64,000 nt of DNA from Paludibacteraceae bacterium (GCA_016283095.1 JAEEMG010000004.1:23988-87987), one strand, 5' to 3'; counted from the stretch's first letter, positions 26,835-36,972 are shown. Notes: generated by a model from the sequence alone, not told the origin. Numbers and translations: made by a program.

Positions 26835-27743
26835 TTACTTCATTACAGTATAGAAGATTCGAGGAACTGGCGATTCAAACGAAATTATCTTCCCATTCAT
26901 CGGGTTTTTTATCGCCAGATACGTTGCATGAAGACACAGACGCTTCACACTTGTGACAGGTGCTCCATACTTCACGTCGCCGACAATAGGATGTCCGATC
27001 GACTGCATATGGACACGTATCTGATTCTTTCTTCCTGTAGGGATCTCACACTTAAGAAGAGTACGTCCGTTTCCTCTCTGTATGACCTTGTATTTTGTGA
27101 CAGCATACATTCCTCCATTATCGTAATTATAAGAATGGACAATGTATGTCTTTGGATCTTCTTTAAGCCAGCTTTCCACTGTATCCTCATCCTTCTCCAC
27201 AATTCCCTCTACCAAAGCGTAATACACTTTTCTGTGGTCGCTGTCGTGCCAGTGGGCTTTCACTGCCTGCTGCACTTCAGGTGTCTTTGTGAACATAAGC
27301 ACACCGCTTGTGTCGCGGTCGATTCTATGCACAGTATATAATGCATTCTGACGGTTCTGTCGTTTAACGTAGCCGACCATCACTTTCAATACAGTATCCT
27401 CAGCGGCATGGTTTGGTGCTGGCACAGAAAGAATTCCCTCCTTCTTATCCACAACAAGGAAAGCGTCGTCCTCATATATGATGGAAATTTTAGGATGAGC
27501 GAATGTGTTTTTCTTACCAGTGAAGCATACACTTATCTTCTGACCCTTGCTCAACTCATAATCATAACGAGTCTCAATAGCACCGTCTACTGATACCAAT
27601 CTTTTCGCCAAAAGGCTTTTTATATTGTTACGGCTTGAGCCTATCTTCTGTTGCAAAAAATCAAACAATTTCGCAGGTTCGTTGACAACGAAATCAGTCG
27701 AACGCTCACGGATAAAGTTTTTTCTACTAGTTGGTTTTATCAT
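26835..27743 (-). CDS. RluA-family RNA pseudouridine synthase
   Basis: 302 residues from the ATG complementary to 27741-27743, 13 nt after ruvB; an upstream in-frame start at 27800 would overlap ruvB and adds atypical residues. An N-terminal S4-like RNA-binding region (LFDFLQQKIGSSRNNIKSLLAKRLVSVDG) is followed by the catalytic domain with HRIDRDTSGVLMFTK, which contains the conserved Asp of the family. Further motifs are GRKNQIRVHMQSIGHPIVGD and KRLCLHATYLAIKNP. It isomerises uridine in rRNA or tRNA; the site cannot be told from sequence alone. Confidence 0.92.
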   Translation of the reverse strand: MIKPTSRKNFIRERSTDFVVNEPAKLFDFLQQKIGSSRNNIKSLLAKRLVSVDGAIETRYDYELSKGQKISVCFTGKKNTFAHPKISIIYEDDAFLVVDKKEGILSVPAPNHAAEDTVLKVMVGYVKRQNRQNALYTVHRIDRDTSGVLMFTKTPEVQQAVKAHWHDSDHRKVYYALVEGIVEKDEDTVESWLKEDPKTYIVHSYNYDNGGMYAVTKYKVIQRGNGRTLLKCEIPTGRKNQIRVHMQSIGHPIVGDVKYGAPVTSVKRLCLHATYLAIKNPMNGKIISFESPVPRIFYTVMK

Positions 27744-27756
27744 TGCAAAATAAGTT

Positions 27757-28785
27757 TTAATCAAATAATGTAAGTTGTGCGCCATCACGTTTTCTGCCAA
27801 GATGGTTGTAAGCCAACTCTGTAGCCTCTCTTCCGCGTGGTGTACGTTTCAAGAATCCCTCCTTGATAAGGAATGGCTCATACACTTCCTCGATCGTGCC
27901 GGCATCCTCTCCGATTGCGGTGGCGATAGTGGAAAGTCCGACCGGTCCACCCTTGAATTTGTCGATGAGAATGGCAAGAATCTTAGTATCTGTCTCATCC
28001 AAGCCATATTGATCGATATTAAGTGCACGCAATGCCTCACTTGCGATTTTAGTGTCGATCACACCATTTCCTTTCACCTGAGCGAAGTCTCGCACACGTC
28101 GCAAAATAGCATTCGCGATACGTGGAGTGCCACGGCTGCGGCTTGCTATCTCTCCTGCCGCCTCCACATCACAAGGAGTATAGAGTTTCGAAGCTGAACG
28201 GCATATAATCTTAGTAAGGACATCCTTATCGTAGTATTCAAGATGGCAGTTGATACCGAAACGTGCTCTCAACGGACTTGTAAGCAATCCGCTTCTTGTT
28301 GTCGCTCCGACGAGGGTGAATGGATTCAACGGTATCTGCAATGCTCTTGCATTCGGTCCTTTGTCTATCATAAGGTCGATGCGGAAATCTTCCATCGCAG
28401 AATAAAGGAATTCCTCAATCACAGGCTTCAAACGATGAATTTCGTCGATGAAAAGGACCTGATTTGGTTCCAAACCAGTCAAAAGTCCAGCCAAATCCAA
28501 AGGTTTGTCGAGCACAGGGGCAGAGATAAGTTTGAACCCTACGCCCATCTCATTTGCAAGAATATTGGCAAGAGTTGTCTTACCCAAACCGGGAGGGCCA
28601 TAAAGCAACGTATGATCGAGCGGCTCGCCACGCATCTTAGCTGCCGCCACAAACACCTTCAGATTCTCAAGAATCTTCTGTTGACCAGTAAAATCCTCGA
28701 AAGAAAGGGGGCGTAACGCGATCTCGTAGTCCTGTTCACGCTCTTCAGCAGCATTATGTATGTCTAGTTCTTCGATATCTTCCAT
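27757..28785 (-). CDS. ruvB: Holliday junction branch-migration helicase RuvB
   Basis: 342 residues, the usual length. The AAA+ motor has Walker [15 protein letters not shown] (about 61-74), Walker [11 protein letters not shown], sensor [19 protein letters not shown] with the Arg finger, and the C-terminal winged helix ending in [20 protein letters not shown]. It drives branch migration of Holliday junctions as a hexamer with RuvA. It sits between the acyltransferase gene (3 nt upstream) and the pseudouridine synthase gene in a tight minus-strand cluster. ruvA and ruvC are not in the window. Confidence 0.97.
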   Translation of the reverse strand: MEDIEELDIHNAAEEREQDYEIALRPLSFEDFTGQQKILENLKVFVAAAKMRGEPLDHTLLYGPPGLGKTTLANILANEMGVGFKLISAPVLDKPLDLAGLLTGLEPNQVLFIDEIHRLKPVIEEFLYSAMEDFRIDLMIDKGPNARALQIPLNPFTLVGATTRSGLLTSPLRARFGINCHLEYYDKDVLTKIICRSASKLYTPCDVEAAGEIASRSRGTPRIANAILRRVRDFAQVKGNGVIDTKIASEALRALNIDQYGLDETDTKILAILIDKFKGGPVGLSTIATAIGEDAGTIEEVYEPFLIKEGFLKRTPRGREATELAYNHLGRKRDGAQLTLFD

Positions 28786-28788
28786 TGC

Positions 28789-30132
28789 TTAAATAGACGG
28801 TACAATTTGTCTTAAAATCTCTACCACTTTATCAGCGGCCTTACCCTTGCCTGCGATAGTCTGTATTCTCGATTTCACATACTGGAATCTCCATTTGTAT
28901 CTCACTAGGAAATTAAACGAGAATGGCAGTGACAATAGCCAACAAACAGTGAAAACTATAAAAGACAATGTATCCGCAAAATAACCGGGCATGAATATCG
29001 CATACAATATTATATATAGCAGATATATAAACGGCAGGATCAAATATACGAATCCAAGCAACAAGCTGGCTTCAAATCCTGTATTGTGTGCCAGTTTGTA
29101 TGCCACACCCTTAAACAACAGATATGGGAATCCATTGAAAGCGGCAGCATAAAGAGCAAGAGGCGAAGATCCTATCAAATATAAAATAGACGTGATCAAT
29201 TTGGAATCAACCTTATGTGGTTCCTCGTAAGCACGTGCATAAAGTTCCACCATATTGCTGTCTCCAAGCCAATTCTTCACAGCCGACTCCAATTCTGGTA
29301 TAAGAGGATGGTTGTTCACCACTGCCTCGTCAAGTTGAGTAGAGATTCTCTGACGCACCTCCAGACGGTTGGTCTCATTGTCATCCCAATCCTTAGATTC
29401 AAGCATCTCCTCTGCGTATGCGTAAGACGATGCGTAAATAGTGTCATAGTATTTCTCTGAAACGATATGGTGAATCAACGGCTTCATACGGCTGTACAAT
29501 TCGTCTCTCACCTTATTCTGAGTCACAGCCTCGTTGGCAAGATAATCCTGATAATAGTCTGCGATACGGATTGGTTTACCAAAGTTGATCACCAAATGAT
29601 AACCGCTGTGGTCATAGTGTCCGTAATCAATACCAGTCGGCACGATAAGTATCGACTCTCCTTCTGGCTTTTGCTTTTGAGCGGCGAAAGCAATACGGAA
29701 CATTCCCTTTACCAATGGGCGGAGACGACGATGCTCATCCTGGCCTCCCTCTGGCATAAGGCAAAAATATTCATTGTGGGCAAGCACTTTGACCGCCTGC
29801 TCAAAACTTTCCTCATTCTTCTTCAGATTGCTATAGCCGTCGCGCATACGGTAAGCAGGCATGATTTTGAAGAAGTTCAACGCCTTGGCCACCAGTTTAT
29901 TACCGAAGATGGAAGCCTTGGCCAAAAAAACAATAGGTGCAGGCGACGACCACAACAATGCCATCGCATCAATAAACGCGTTCTGATGGTTTGGCGCAAA
30001 AATCACCGACGCGTTTTCAGGAATAACCTTCTCGTTATTCACCTCCGTCGACGAAAACCATCTGCTGTATATTGTGTTACTGTAGACTCTCAAGAATTTA
30101 TAGAAAAAGGGAGTCTGATACATCTCTGCCAT
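28789..30132 (-). CDS. PlsC-like acyltransferase with C-terminal membrane region
   Basis: 447 residues from the ATG complementary to 30130-30132 (a TTG two codons upstream is less likely). The acyltransferase block is APNHQNAFIDA (about 47-56) and FCLMPEGGQDEHRRLRPLVKG (about 122-142), corresponding to the NHxxxxD and PEG motifs of glycerophosphate acyltransferases; the spacing H-x5-D is one longer than the textbook motif. The C-terminal part has two or three hydrophobic segments (about 300-400). It probably transfers an acyl chain to a lysophospholipid or glycolipid at the inner membrane. It lies 15 nt after the antiporter gene. Confidence 0.85.
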   Translation of the reverse strand: MAEMYQTPFFYKFLRVYSNTIYSRWFSSTEVNNEKVIPENASVIFAPNHQNAFIDAMALLWSSPAPIVFLAKASIFGNKLVAKALNFFKIMPAYRMRDGYSNLKKNEESFEQAVKVLAHNEYFCLMPEGGQDEHRRLRPLVKGMFRIAFAAQKQKPEGESILIVPTGIDYGHYDHSGYHLVINFGKPIRIADYYQDYLANEAVTQNKVRDELYSRMKPLIHHIVSEKYYDTIYASSYAYAEEMLESKDWDDNETNRLEVRQRISTQLDEAVVNNHPLIPELESAVKNWLGDSNMVELYARAYEEPHKVDSKLITSILYLIGSSPLALYAAAFNGFPYLLFKGVAYKLAHNTGFEASLLLGFVYLILPFIYLLYIILYAIFMPGYFADTLSFIVFTVCWLLSLPFSFNFLVRYKWRFQYVKSRIQTIAGKGKAADKVVEILRQIVPSI

Positions 30133-30147
30133 AATCAATCCTAATAA

Positions 30148-32289
30148 TTAAGAAATTTCCTTATCCGCAGGCGACGAGAATTGCTCCGGATAAAGTATGA
30201 TAAAACTATTGTCTGCAAAATAACGGCCTAATTGCTGCGGTAATTTTTCAAACGCAGGCAAGTAGGAATCATTGTTTTTTCTTGACGACACAATCACCAA
30301 AAGGTTGTCTGCCTCCAATTCACGTGTGAGGATCAGGAACTCATCCCAATCGTCAAGAACTTCATATTGAGTCGGCACTCCAAACTTATTTCTGCTTGCA
30401 AGTTCTTTGATCTGCACAAGAGTGTCATTAGAAGCGAAGAACTTGGCTGAAGCTCCGATCTGTTTACATATATTCTTTACTCTGTCGTACCACTTCACAA
30501 ATCCGATCTCAAACTCTGCTTTCGGCGGAACAGCCACAACAACTCTACGAATTGTGCTCAACGGTTGCACCGCTTTGACTACCATAACCATCTGGTTGGT
30601 CATCTGAAGCAATTTTTCCGTCTTTTCACCGAAGAAAGAATCTGTGAATGCCGTTTTATGATGAAGTCCTAATACGATATCTGTGATATTATTTTCTTTT
30701 ATTGTATGAATCATACCCATCGCCACATTCGCGTCATATCTGGAAATCATCTTCACAGAGTTGTCCGTAGCGGATGCGATACGTGCCGCCCTTTCAAGCA
30801 GTTTACGACCATAATCCATTCCATTGTTTGGCGCATCATTTGCGACGTGGAGGGCATAAAGAGGTTCTTTCGACTTTTTTGCTTTAAGAATCACAGCAAG
30901 TTCCATCAGTCTCACCAAATTATCCGGATGATAAAGAGGAACCAAGATTCTGTCTGCCTGCTGAGCTTTAGCGATCTTCTCATCAATAGTTTCCGACTCG
31001 GTTGAAATCTTCTTCGACATACGTTCTGTCACCGTTGACGAAATGACACAAGTGACAAGGATCATTATGACCGTACCATTAAGAATATCATTACTGAAAA
31101 TACGAATCAACGAACCATCATCAGCAAACTTGATAACTGTGTCATAACCGATTTTCACAGCTGCCAACGTCGCAGCAGCCTGAGCTGTACTCAATCCGAA
31201 AATAAGGTTTCCCTCCACCTTCTTAAGATTAAACGTACGCTGTGTGATCATAGCTGCCAAATATTTCGACAAATTCGAAACGATACACATCACAACAGCC
31301 ACGATAAGAGTGTTAGGACCGGCAAACACCGCCCTTAAATCGATAAGCATTCCCACTCCTATCAAAAAGAACGGAATGAAAATCGCATTACCCACAAACT
31401 CCAATCTGTTCATCAAAGGTGAGATTCTCGGGATAAGAGAGCTTATCGCTATTCCCACCAAGAAAGCTCCGATAATCGCCTCAAGACCAGCAAGTTGAGC
31501 GATATATCCGCCTAAGAAGACAAGAGCCAACACAAAAATGTACTGACCTACACTGTCACTTACACGTTTGAAAAACAGACTTGCAAGACGAGGGAAAATG
31601 AATACAATGATAAAAAGGAATATACATATAGCTATTCCCATGCGAACCCAGAAGAAACTGTTGATCTGGCCTTTCGCCATACCGACAATCACCGCCAACA
31701 CCAACAAAGACAAAGTAGTGGCGATCATCGTTCCTCCGATAGTTATACTGATGCTACGGTTTTTGTTGACTCCGTATTTGCTGACAATCGGATAGGAGAT
31801 CAACGTGTGCGACGCATACATACTGGCAAGCAAAAGTGATGCCACCAACAGATAGTATTGCGACGTCATTTCCGACGCTTCCGTGACAGTAGCGTCGTAA
31901 GGCACCTCATGGTGAGGGATATATTGAAGCAAAAAATAGCTGCTCAACGTACCGATTACCATCGGCAAAATAAAGGTTATTCCGCCAAAGAAAACTCCCG
32001 CCTTACGGTTTTTCTTAAAGTCGGTAATATCCATTTCAATACCAGCCAAGAACATGATGTACACCATGCCGACGGTGCCATAAAGTTCAAAACTGGAATC
32101 TCGAGTCAACACTCCTATTCCATGTTCACCCAAGATTATTCCTGCCAGAATCATGACAATGATATTCGGCAGTTTTAACTTCTCCGATACAAACGGAGCT
32201 AGAAGAATCACGAAGAGTACGAGCGAGAATATGAGTACCGGATTGGTTACCGGCAAACTCATACCTATATGACTGAATATTGTATCCAT
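30148..32289 (-). CDS. CPA2-family Na+/K+:H+ antiporter with UspA-like C-terminal domain
   Basis: 713 residues. About 12 membrane helices occupy residues 18-430, including the conserved core FLAGIEMDITDFKKNRKAG and GLEAIIGAFLVGIAISSLIPR of the monovalent cation:proton antiporter-2 family. The cytoplasmic part (about 455-700) has the alternating strand/helix layout of universal-stress-type domains, e.g. DRILVPLYHPDNLVRLMELAV and TDIVLGLHHKTAFTDSFFGEKTEKLL. The second domain may sense nucleotides and gate ion exchange. It lies within the glnS cluster, 18 nt from the lipoprotein gene upstream. Confidence 0.92.
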   Translation of the reverse strand: MDTIFSHIGMSLPVTNPVLIFSLVLFVILLAPFVSEKLKLPNIIVMILAGIILGEHGIGVLTRDSSFELYGTVGMVYIMFLAGIEMDITDFKKNRKAGVFFGGITFILPMVIGTLSSYFLLQYIPHHEVPYDATVTEASEMTSQYYLLVASLLLASMYASHTLISYPIVSKYGVNKNRSISITIGGTMIATTLSLLVLAVIVGMAKGQINSFFWVRMGIAICIFLFIIVFIFPRLASLFFKRVSDSVGQYIFVLALVFLGGYIAQLAGLEAIIGAFLVGIAISSLIPRISPLMNRLEFVGNAIFIPFFLIGVGMLIDLRAVFAGPNTLIVAVVMCIVSNLSKYLAAMITQRTFNLKKVEGNLIFGLSTAQAAATLAAVKIGYDTVIKFADDGSLIRIFSNDILNGTVIMILVTCVISSTVTERMSKKISTESETIDEKIAKAQQADRILVPLYHPDNLVRLMELAVILKAKKSKEPLYALHVANDAPNNGMDYGRKLLERAARIASATDNSVKMISRYDANVAMGMIHTIKENNITDIVLGLHHKTAFTDSFFGEKTEKLLQMTNQMVMVVKAVQPLSTIRRVVVAVPPKAEFEIGFVKWYDRVKNICKQIGASAKFFASNDTLVQIKELASRNKFGVPTQYEVLDDWDEFLILTRELEADNLLVIVSSRKNNDSYLPAFEKLPQQLGRYFADNSFIILYPEQFSSPADKEIS

Positions 32290-32307
32290 CGCTCGATCTT
32301 ACAATTA

Positions 32308-32850
32308 TTACTTCTTCAAGCTATATCCATATACAGTTATGCCACTAAGAGCAAAACCTAACTTTCTAGGATCTGGATTTTCTGGATTATACTTGCCTGG
32401 CAATGCCGCATTCTCAAATACGACAATCAAACGCGCAGAACCATCTGCACCAAGGTTTTCCTTTGGCACATTCACATAAACAGAGTTGTTTCCAGTTGTA
32501 GAAATGTGAGCCACACGCTCTCCGTTCACCTCTACGTTAAACACAAAAGGAATATTATCTGGAGTGACTACTCTGTCGATATCCAATCTAGCTGTAATCT
32601 CTGCCATAGGAGCCGCCATCAAATCAATGATGACAGTATCACCGTTCGACCAGCGTCCAAAATCCTCTTTACTGCAAAAACCATAAATATCACAACCAGG
32701 ATTTTCCTGACGGAAGTCATAGTAAGAGTACAAATAATTTACATTTGACCCATTATCATTAATCGCATCTGAAGATGCTTTATCTCCATTTGAGGAACAG
32801 CAGCACAAAGCGAAAACCATTCCCAAAACATACATGATACGTTTCATCAT
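32308..32850 (-). CDS. Lipoprotein, paralogue of the upstream lipoprotein
   Basis: 180 residues. A lipoprotein signal (MMKRIMYVLGMVFALCCCSS) gives an acylated Cys near residue 18. The mature part is a predicted beta-sandwich with the motifs YYDFRQENPGCDIYGF, EDFGRWSNGDT and RKLGFALSGITVYGYSL, all shared with the protein at 32880-33461. The EDFGRWS...LGxAL pattern recalls the C-terminal beta domain of some phosphoglycerol transferases and glycosyltransferases (DUF7024-like), a resemblance recalled and not tested. It may bind or modify envelope glycans; function unknown. Confidence 0.75.
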   Translation of the reverse strand: MMKRIMYVLGMVFALCCCSSNGDKASSDAINDNGSNVNYLYSYYDFRQENPGCDIYGFCSKEDFGRWSNGDTVIIDLMAAPMAEITARLDIDRVVTPDNIPFVFNVEVNGERVAHISTTGNNSVYVNVPKENLGADGSARLIVVFENAALPGKYNPENPDPRKLGFALSGITVYGYSLKK

Positions 32851-32879
32851 TCTCTTATTTATATATGTAATACATTAAA

Positions 32880-33461
32880 TCAATCTTCAGATTCCTCTTC
32901 TTCATCTAATCCTTCCAAAGAATAACCAAAAATAGTTATGTCAGATATTGCAAGTCCAAGAAGACGAATATCTTTTTTCTCTGGATCCACATCAATAGGT
33001 CTTTGAGCATTCTTCATCTTCAATCCTAAAGTGAGTGTTTCACTATCACTTATGGCCTCAGAAGGGACGTTGATATAAATCACTCCATGATAAGTCTCAC
33101 CAGAACCTACATACTTGCCATTGGCATAAGCGTTATATTTAGCAGGCTCATTGGCAGGTCCTGTCAAAAAGACATTTATTCTTAATGTCAAATCCGAATT
33201 AGTGACAATATTGTCAAATGTAATATTACAAGAGTCTACCTCCGACCAGCGTCCGAAATCCTCCAATCCAGAAAATCCAGAAATCTTACATCCAGGATCT
33301 TCCTCCTTGAAATCATAATAAGAAACGGATGTCGTTACATTACCTAATCCGCCAACGAATCCCGTCGCAACCATTCTATTCTCCTCTTCTTCAACAGAAC
33401 CAGAAGAGCAGCCACATAGCATAGCGACCATTCCTAACGCATAGAAAAAATTCTTTTTCAT
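32880..33461 (-). CDS. Lipoprotein, paralogue of the downstream lipoprotein
   Basis: 193 residues with lipobox MVAMLCGCSSG. It is followed by an acidic linker and a beta-sandwich containing SYYDFKEEDPGCKISGF, EDFGRWSEVDS and RLLGLAISDITIFGYSL. The acidic C-terminus (LDEEEESED) is absent from its paralogue. Tandem duplication is evident: the two share length, lipobox and motif order, and are 29 nt apart. Co-transcription with glnS is likely (gap 18 nt). Confidence 0.75.
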   Translation of the reverse strand: MKKNFFYALGMVAMLCGCSSGSVEEEENRMVATGFVGGLGNVTTSVSYYDFKEEDPGCKISGFSGLEDFGRWSEVDSCNITFDNIVTNSDLTLRINVFLTGPANEPAKYNAYANGKYVGSGETYHGVIYINVPSEAISDSETLTLGLKMKNAQRPIDVDPEKKDIRLLGLAISDITIFGYSLEGLDEEEESED

Positions 33462-33479
33462 GATGTTGTTATTGTAGTT

Positions 33480-35246
33480 TTATTTCTTCATCTCTTTTGC
33501 CCAACTATCTTTCAGTCCGACGGTGCGGTTGAACACCAAGTGATCTGCTGTAGATGTCTTGTCCACAGTAAAATAGCCGATACGTTGGAACTGCAAGTAG
33601 TCTAGTGGTTTGCTACCTGCCAAGTACTTCTCGACATAACAGTTAGTCAAAACCTTCAATGAATCAGGGTTAAGTATTTCACGCATTGCGTCGATAGCCT
33701 CACACTGTTTCTCTTCCTTGATACGAGCCAACTCATCACGAGGATTCTCAACCTTCCAAAGTCTGTCGTACAGACGAACCTCAGCTTTGATCGCATGCGC
33801 GCAGCTTACCCAATGGATTGTCTTTCCTTTGATCTTCATATTGCAGTTTGCCTCTCCTGTCTTTGTCTCAGGGATAAACTCTGCATGAATCTCTACGATA
33901 TTTCCGTCAGCATCCTTCACAATGCACTCCGCAGGATTCTCACTACACTTGATAATGTAGGCATTCTTCAAGCGGACCTCCTTGCCAGGGCCAAGACGGA
34001 AGAATTTTGCTGGAGCATCCTCCATAAAATCGTCACGCTCAATCCATAGTTCACGACTGAATTCAACCTTGTGTGTGGCTGAATTCTCGTCTTCAGGATT
34101 ATTGATAGCATCAAGCTCCTCAACCTTTCCTTCCGGATAGTTGGTGATGACCAACTTGATTGGATCAAGCACTGCAGCCACACGTGTAGCACGCTTGTTC
34201 AAATCATCACGCACCGCACTCTCTAGCAATGAGAACTCATTAAGAGCGTCATAAGTGGTGTAACCGATCTTGTTGATGAAATTATGGATGCTCTCTGGTG
34301 AATATCCACGTCTTCTGAATCCACATATAGTAGGCATACGAGGATCATCCCAATCCTCAACGACATGCTCCTTAACCAATGTCAGAAGATTACGCTTCGA
34401 CATCAAAGTGTAGTTCAGATTAAGTTTGTTGAACTCGTACTGACGAGGACGGTTATCGTCAAGATCCTTACCCTCTTTCAACCAATCAATAAACAAATCA
34501 TATAGTGGACGGTGAGGCACAAACTCAAGCGTACACAATGAGTGAGTCACACCCTCAAAATAGTCGCTCTGTCCATGAGCGAAATCATACATAGGATACA
34601 CCTTCCACTTCCAACCTGTACGGTGATGCGGATGAGTAGTGATGATACGATATATGATCGGATCACGGAAATGCATGTTTGAGCTAGCCATGTCGATCTT
34701 AGCTCGAAGAACCATTTTTCCATCCTCAATCATTCCGTCTGTCATTTCCTGGAAAAGACGAAGGTTTTCCTCGATTGGTCGGTTTCTGTATGGGCTTTCC
34801 GTTCCTGCCACTGTAGGAGTACCTTTCTGTGCGGCGATCTCTTCTGGAGTCTGCTCATCAACGTAAGCCTTTCCCTCCTTGATCAACGTCACTGCAAGAT
34901 CCCAAAGTTGCTGGAAATAGTCGGATGCGTAGTAGATGTTGCCCCACTCGAATCCCAACCATTTGATATCCTCCTTGATTGCCTCAACATATTCGTTGTC
35001 TTCCTTCACAGGATTTGTATCGTCGAAACGGAGGTTACATACGCCATTGTATTTCTTGGCGATACCGAAATCCATGCAAATAGCTTTTGCATGTCCTATA
35101 TGGAGATAGCCGTTTGGTTCAGGCGGGAAACGAGTCTGTACTTTTCCACCGTTTTTGCCGTTCGCCAAATCTTCCACCACCTTCTGCTCAATAAAATTAA
35201 GCACCTCTTTGGCTTCACTTTTTTCTATCTCTTGGTTTTCTGCCAT
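33480..35246 (-). CDS. glnS: Glutaminyl-tRNA synthetase
   Basis: 588 residues, class I synthetase. N-terminal PPEPNGYLHIGHAKAI holds the HIGH motif (about 51-54) and LNYTLMSKRNL the KMSKS-like motif. GFRRRGYSPESIHNFI and the two C-terminal anticodon-binding beta-barrels complete the enzyme. The GlnRS branch (rather than GluRS) is shown by RFDDTNPVKEDNEYV and the HWVSCAHAIKAEVRLYDRLW block. It charges tRNA-Gln directly. It is the first gene of the minus-strand cluster that runs to 25713. Confidence 0.97.
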   Translation of the reverse strand: MAENQEIEKSEAKEVLNFIEQKVVEDLANGKNGGKVQTRFPPEPNGYLHIGHAKAICMDFGIAKKYNGVCNLRFDDTNPVKEDNEYVEAIKEDIKWLGFEWGNIYYASDYFQQLWDLAVTLIKEGKAYVDEQTPEEIAAQKGTPTVAGTESPYRNRPIEENLRLFQEMTDGMIEDGKMVLRAKIDMASSNMHFRDPIIYRIITTHPHHRTGWKWKVYPMYDFAHGQSDYFEGVTHSLCTLEFVPHRPLYDLFIDWLKEGKDLDDNRPRQYEFNKLNLNYTLMSKRNLLTLVKEHVVEDWDDPRMPTICGFRRRGYSPESIHNFINKIGYTTYDALNEFSLLESAVRDDLNKRATRVAAVLDPIKLVITNYPEGKVEELDAINNPEDENSATHKVEFSRELWIERDDFMEDAPAKFFRLGPGKEVRLKNAYIIKCSENPAECIVKDADGNIVEIHAEFIPETKTGEANCNMKIKGKTIHWVSCAHAIKAEVRLYDRLWKVENPRDELARIKEEKQCEAIDAMREILNPDSLKVLTNCYVEKYLAGSKPLDYLQFQRIGYFTVDKTSTADHLVFNRTVGLKDSWAKEMKK

Positions 35247-35288
35247 ATCATTAAATTTATTCTACTTCTAAAATTAGTGTATATGGTG

Positions 35289-35296
35289 CAAAAATA
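35289..35296 (-). promoter_or_regulatory. Probable -7 box for the glnS cluster
   Basis: The minus strand reads TATTTTTG, matching TAnnTTTG, 42 nt before the glnS ATG. No TTTG is found at the usual -33 distance. Confidence 0.5.
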
Positions 35297-35369
35297 GTTT
35301 TATTTTCTCAAAACATCGATATATTTTCAGCCACTTTTCAATTTTGACCACGTACAGAGCCTAACAGAC

Positions 35370-36647
35370 TCAAAACTCATCTATTGTTTCTTCATTTTCC
35401 GGAAGCCATTTCACAAACAATTTGTACGTGAAGAAAAGGTATGCGGAAGTGTGCAATATAAGAGTCAAGCCGAAATCCATATATGAGTTTTGGAATAAGT
35501 AGCGTCCATATTGTATACATGTCATCAACTGCAACACGCACGCTATGACAAACGCCGTACTCAGATTCTTCCTGTCCTTTGACCAGAATCTCTCAAAAAA
35601 CAAAATGACAATCAATATTTCAGCCAAATATGCGTATCTCTCATGCATCGAAGGCAAAAACAATACACATGTCCAAACCACCCATGAAGCCACACTCATA
35701 TAATTATCAGACTGCTTCATATCCACCTTTTTTCTCACAATAAACAGCAATCCAGCAAACAATATCATAAGCGTGATTATTATTGCCACAGGTCTCAAAT
35801 AATCATAATTATCTCCAACCATGGCCCAGAAACTTGGATAGTTCAAATATACATAGTGATAAGCATCCGTCTGGTTAACATAAATGTCAACTAGCTTTGA
35901 AAAACGCAATCCCATACATAGAGAAGGGATTGACAACAAAATGTCGACTAACGGCAAAAACAATAAGAACAAGATGCTGAAACCCTTTTCCCTAAAATAT
36001 AAATAGAAGAAAAATGGCAGGATAAATACAGTTTGAAGCTTAAAGGCAAATGCACAACCTAAGAACACAAACGAAAAGAAATAGTTCTTCCGATAGATCA
36101 AATATAAAGAAAGGACAACGAAAAAGACATAAATGGCGTCACATTGTCCCCATAAAGCAGAATTGAAAACCACAGTAGGAAGCAAAAGGACTACTCCATA
36201 TGGCAAAACAAATGTCAAATTCGAAACAGCATCCTTGAAAGAACGTGACGTGCCCGTTCTCTCTGAAGATATGTAGTAAACAAATTTTCCCGAATATATA
36301 GCAAGAAGGAAATCGAAAATACAAGATAAAATCTTAAACAGATAAAGTGGCTTGACTTTTATATATGTCATCAGTGCAATTAAAAACTGATAAGGCACAT
36401 TATAATCTCCTATCGGCGATCTCAATGCCGCAAATCCCCTATGTGTCTTAAAATGCTCATACCATGGAGCAAGAGACCCTATGTAATCACCAGACTCATA
36501 ATTTTTAGCAGAAAAGCGAATCCATATCGCCATTAAAGTAAACACACAAAATGCAATTAAGGCACCATTGTTCGTAATCTTCTCAATTATTCTTTTCTCC
36601 AACTCACGAGACGCACAAAGTGCATTCAATTTATCTGTAAATGCCAT
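35370..36647 (-). CDS. GT-C-fold membrane glycosyltransferase (mannosyltransferase-like)
   Basis: 425 residues, about ten membrane helices. The early acidic loop SAKNYESGDYIGSLAPWYEH and the later FNSALWGQCDAIYVFFVVLS motif are typical of GT-C enzymes that use polyprenyl-phosphate sugars (GT87/ALG-like proteins). A third loop LNYPSFWAMVGDNYDYL and HERYAYLAEI near the C-terminus agree with this. The transferred sugar and acceptor are unknown. It is probably transcribed alone and ends about 120 bp before glnS. Confidence 0.8.
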   Translation of the reverse strand: MAFTDKLNALCASRELEKRIIEKITNNGALIAFCVFTLMAIWIRFSAKNYESGDYIGSLAPWYEHFKTHRGFAALRSPIGDYNVPYQFLIALMTYIKVKPLYLFKILSCIFDFLLAIYSGKFVYYISSERTGTSRSFKDAVSNLTFVLPYGVVLLLPTVVFNSALWGQCDAIYVFFVVLSLYLIYRKNYFFSFVFLGCAFAFKLQTVFILPFFFYLYFREKGFSILFLLFLPLVDILLSIPSLCMGLRFSKLVDIYVNQTDAYHYVYLNYPSFWAMVGDNYDYLRPVAIIITLMILFAGLLFIVRKKVDMKQSDNYMSVASWVVWTCVLFLPSMHERYAYLAEILIVILFFERFWSKDRKNLSTAFVIACVLQLMTCIQYGRYLFQNSYMDFGLTLILHTSAYLFFTYKLFVKWLPENEETIDEF

Positions 36648-36848
36648 AAATTATTTATAAATCAATTAACAACTTATTTTATCATTTTCCTTTCCGACAG
36701 GCAGCATTTTAGAATCTTTCAAATTTTACCGAATAAACAATAAAAAACTTTGCCTAGCCTGCACAAAATTACTAAAAATTACCATTCGGCAATACAAAAA
36801 TCATTCCCTTCTGATTTATCAGTTTTGGATTTTCAATCTCAATAATTT

Positions 36849-36876
36849 TTTGTTAATATAAAAAGATGTATCTTTG
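36849..36876 (+). promoter_or_regulatory. purE: Promoter for purE
   Basis: TTTG at 36849-36852 and TATCTTTG at 36869-36876, 16 nt apart, slightly shorter than the usual 19-20. Transcription would start near 36883, giving a leader of about 90 nt containing a palindrome. Confidence 0.6.
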
Positions 36877-36903
36877 CAAAATGAGCGTGTTGTATGACGA
36901 CAC

Positions 36904-36930
36904 GTAGAGACACACAAACAAATATGTGTC
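36904..36930. repeat. GTAGAGACAC palindrome in the purE leader
   Basis: GTAGAGACACA is answered by TGTGTC (GACACA 36909-36914, TGTGTC 36925-36930). Similar units with the same GTAGAGAC foot are at 37490 and 39891, so purE, pta and ackA are bracketed by them. Confidence 0.6.
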
Positions 36931-36972
36931 AAAATAAACGAAGTGTTTGACATTTTTTGAAGGATAAGGATA

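Larger units (their letters stand above)
36648..36972. other. Intergenic region upstream of purE
   Basis: This 325-bp AT-rich gap separates the divergent GT-C gene and purE. It contains a promoter-like pair (36849-36876) and a REP-like palindrome (36904-36930) in the purE leader. Confidence 0.55.
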
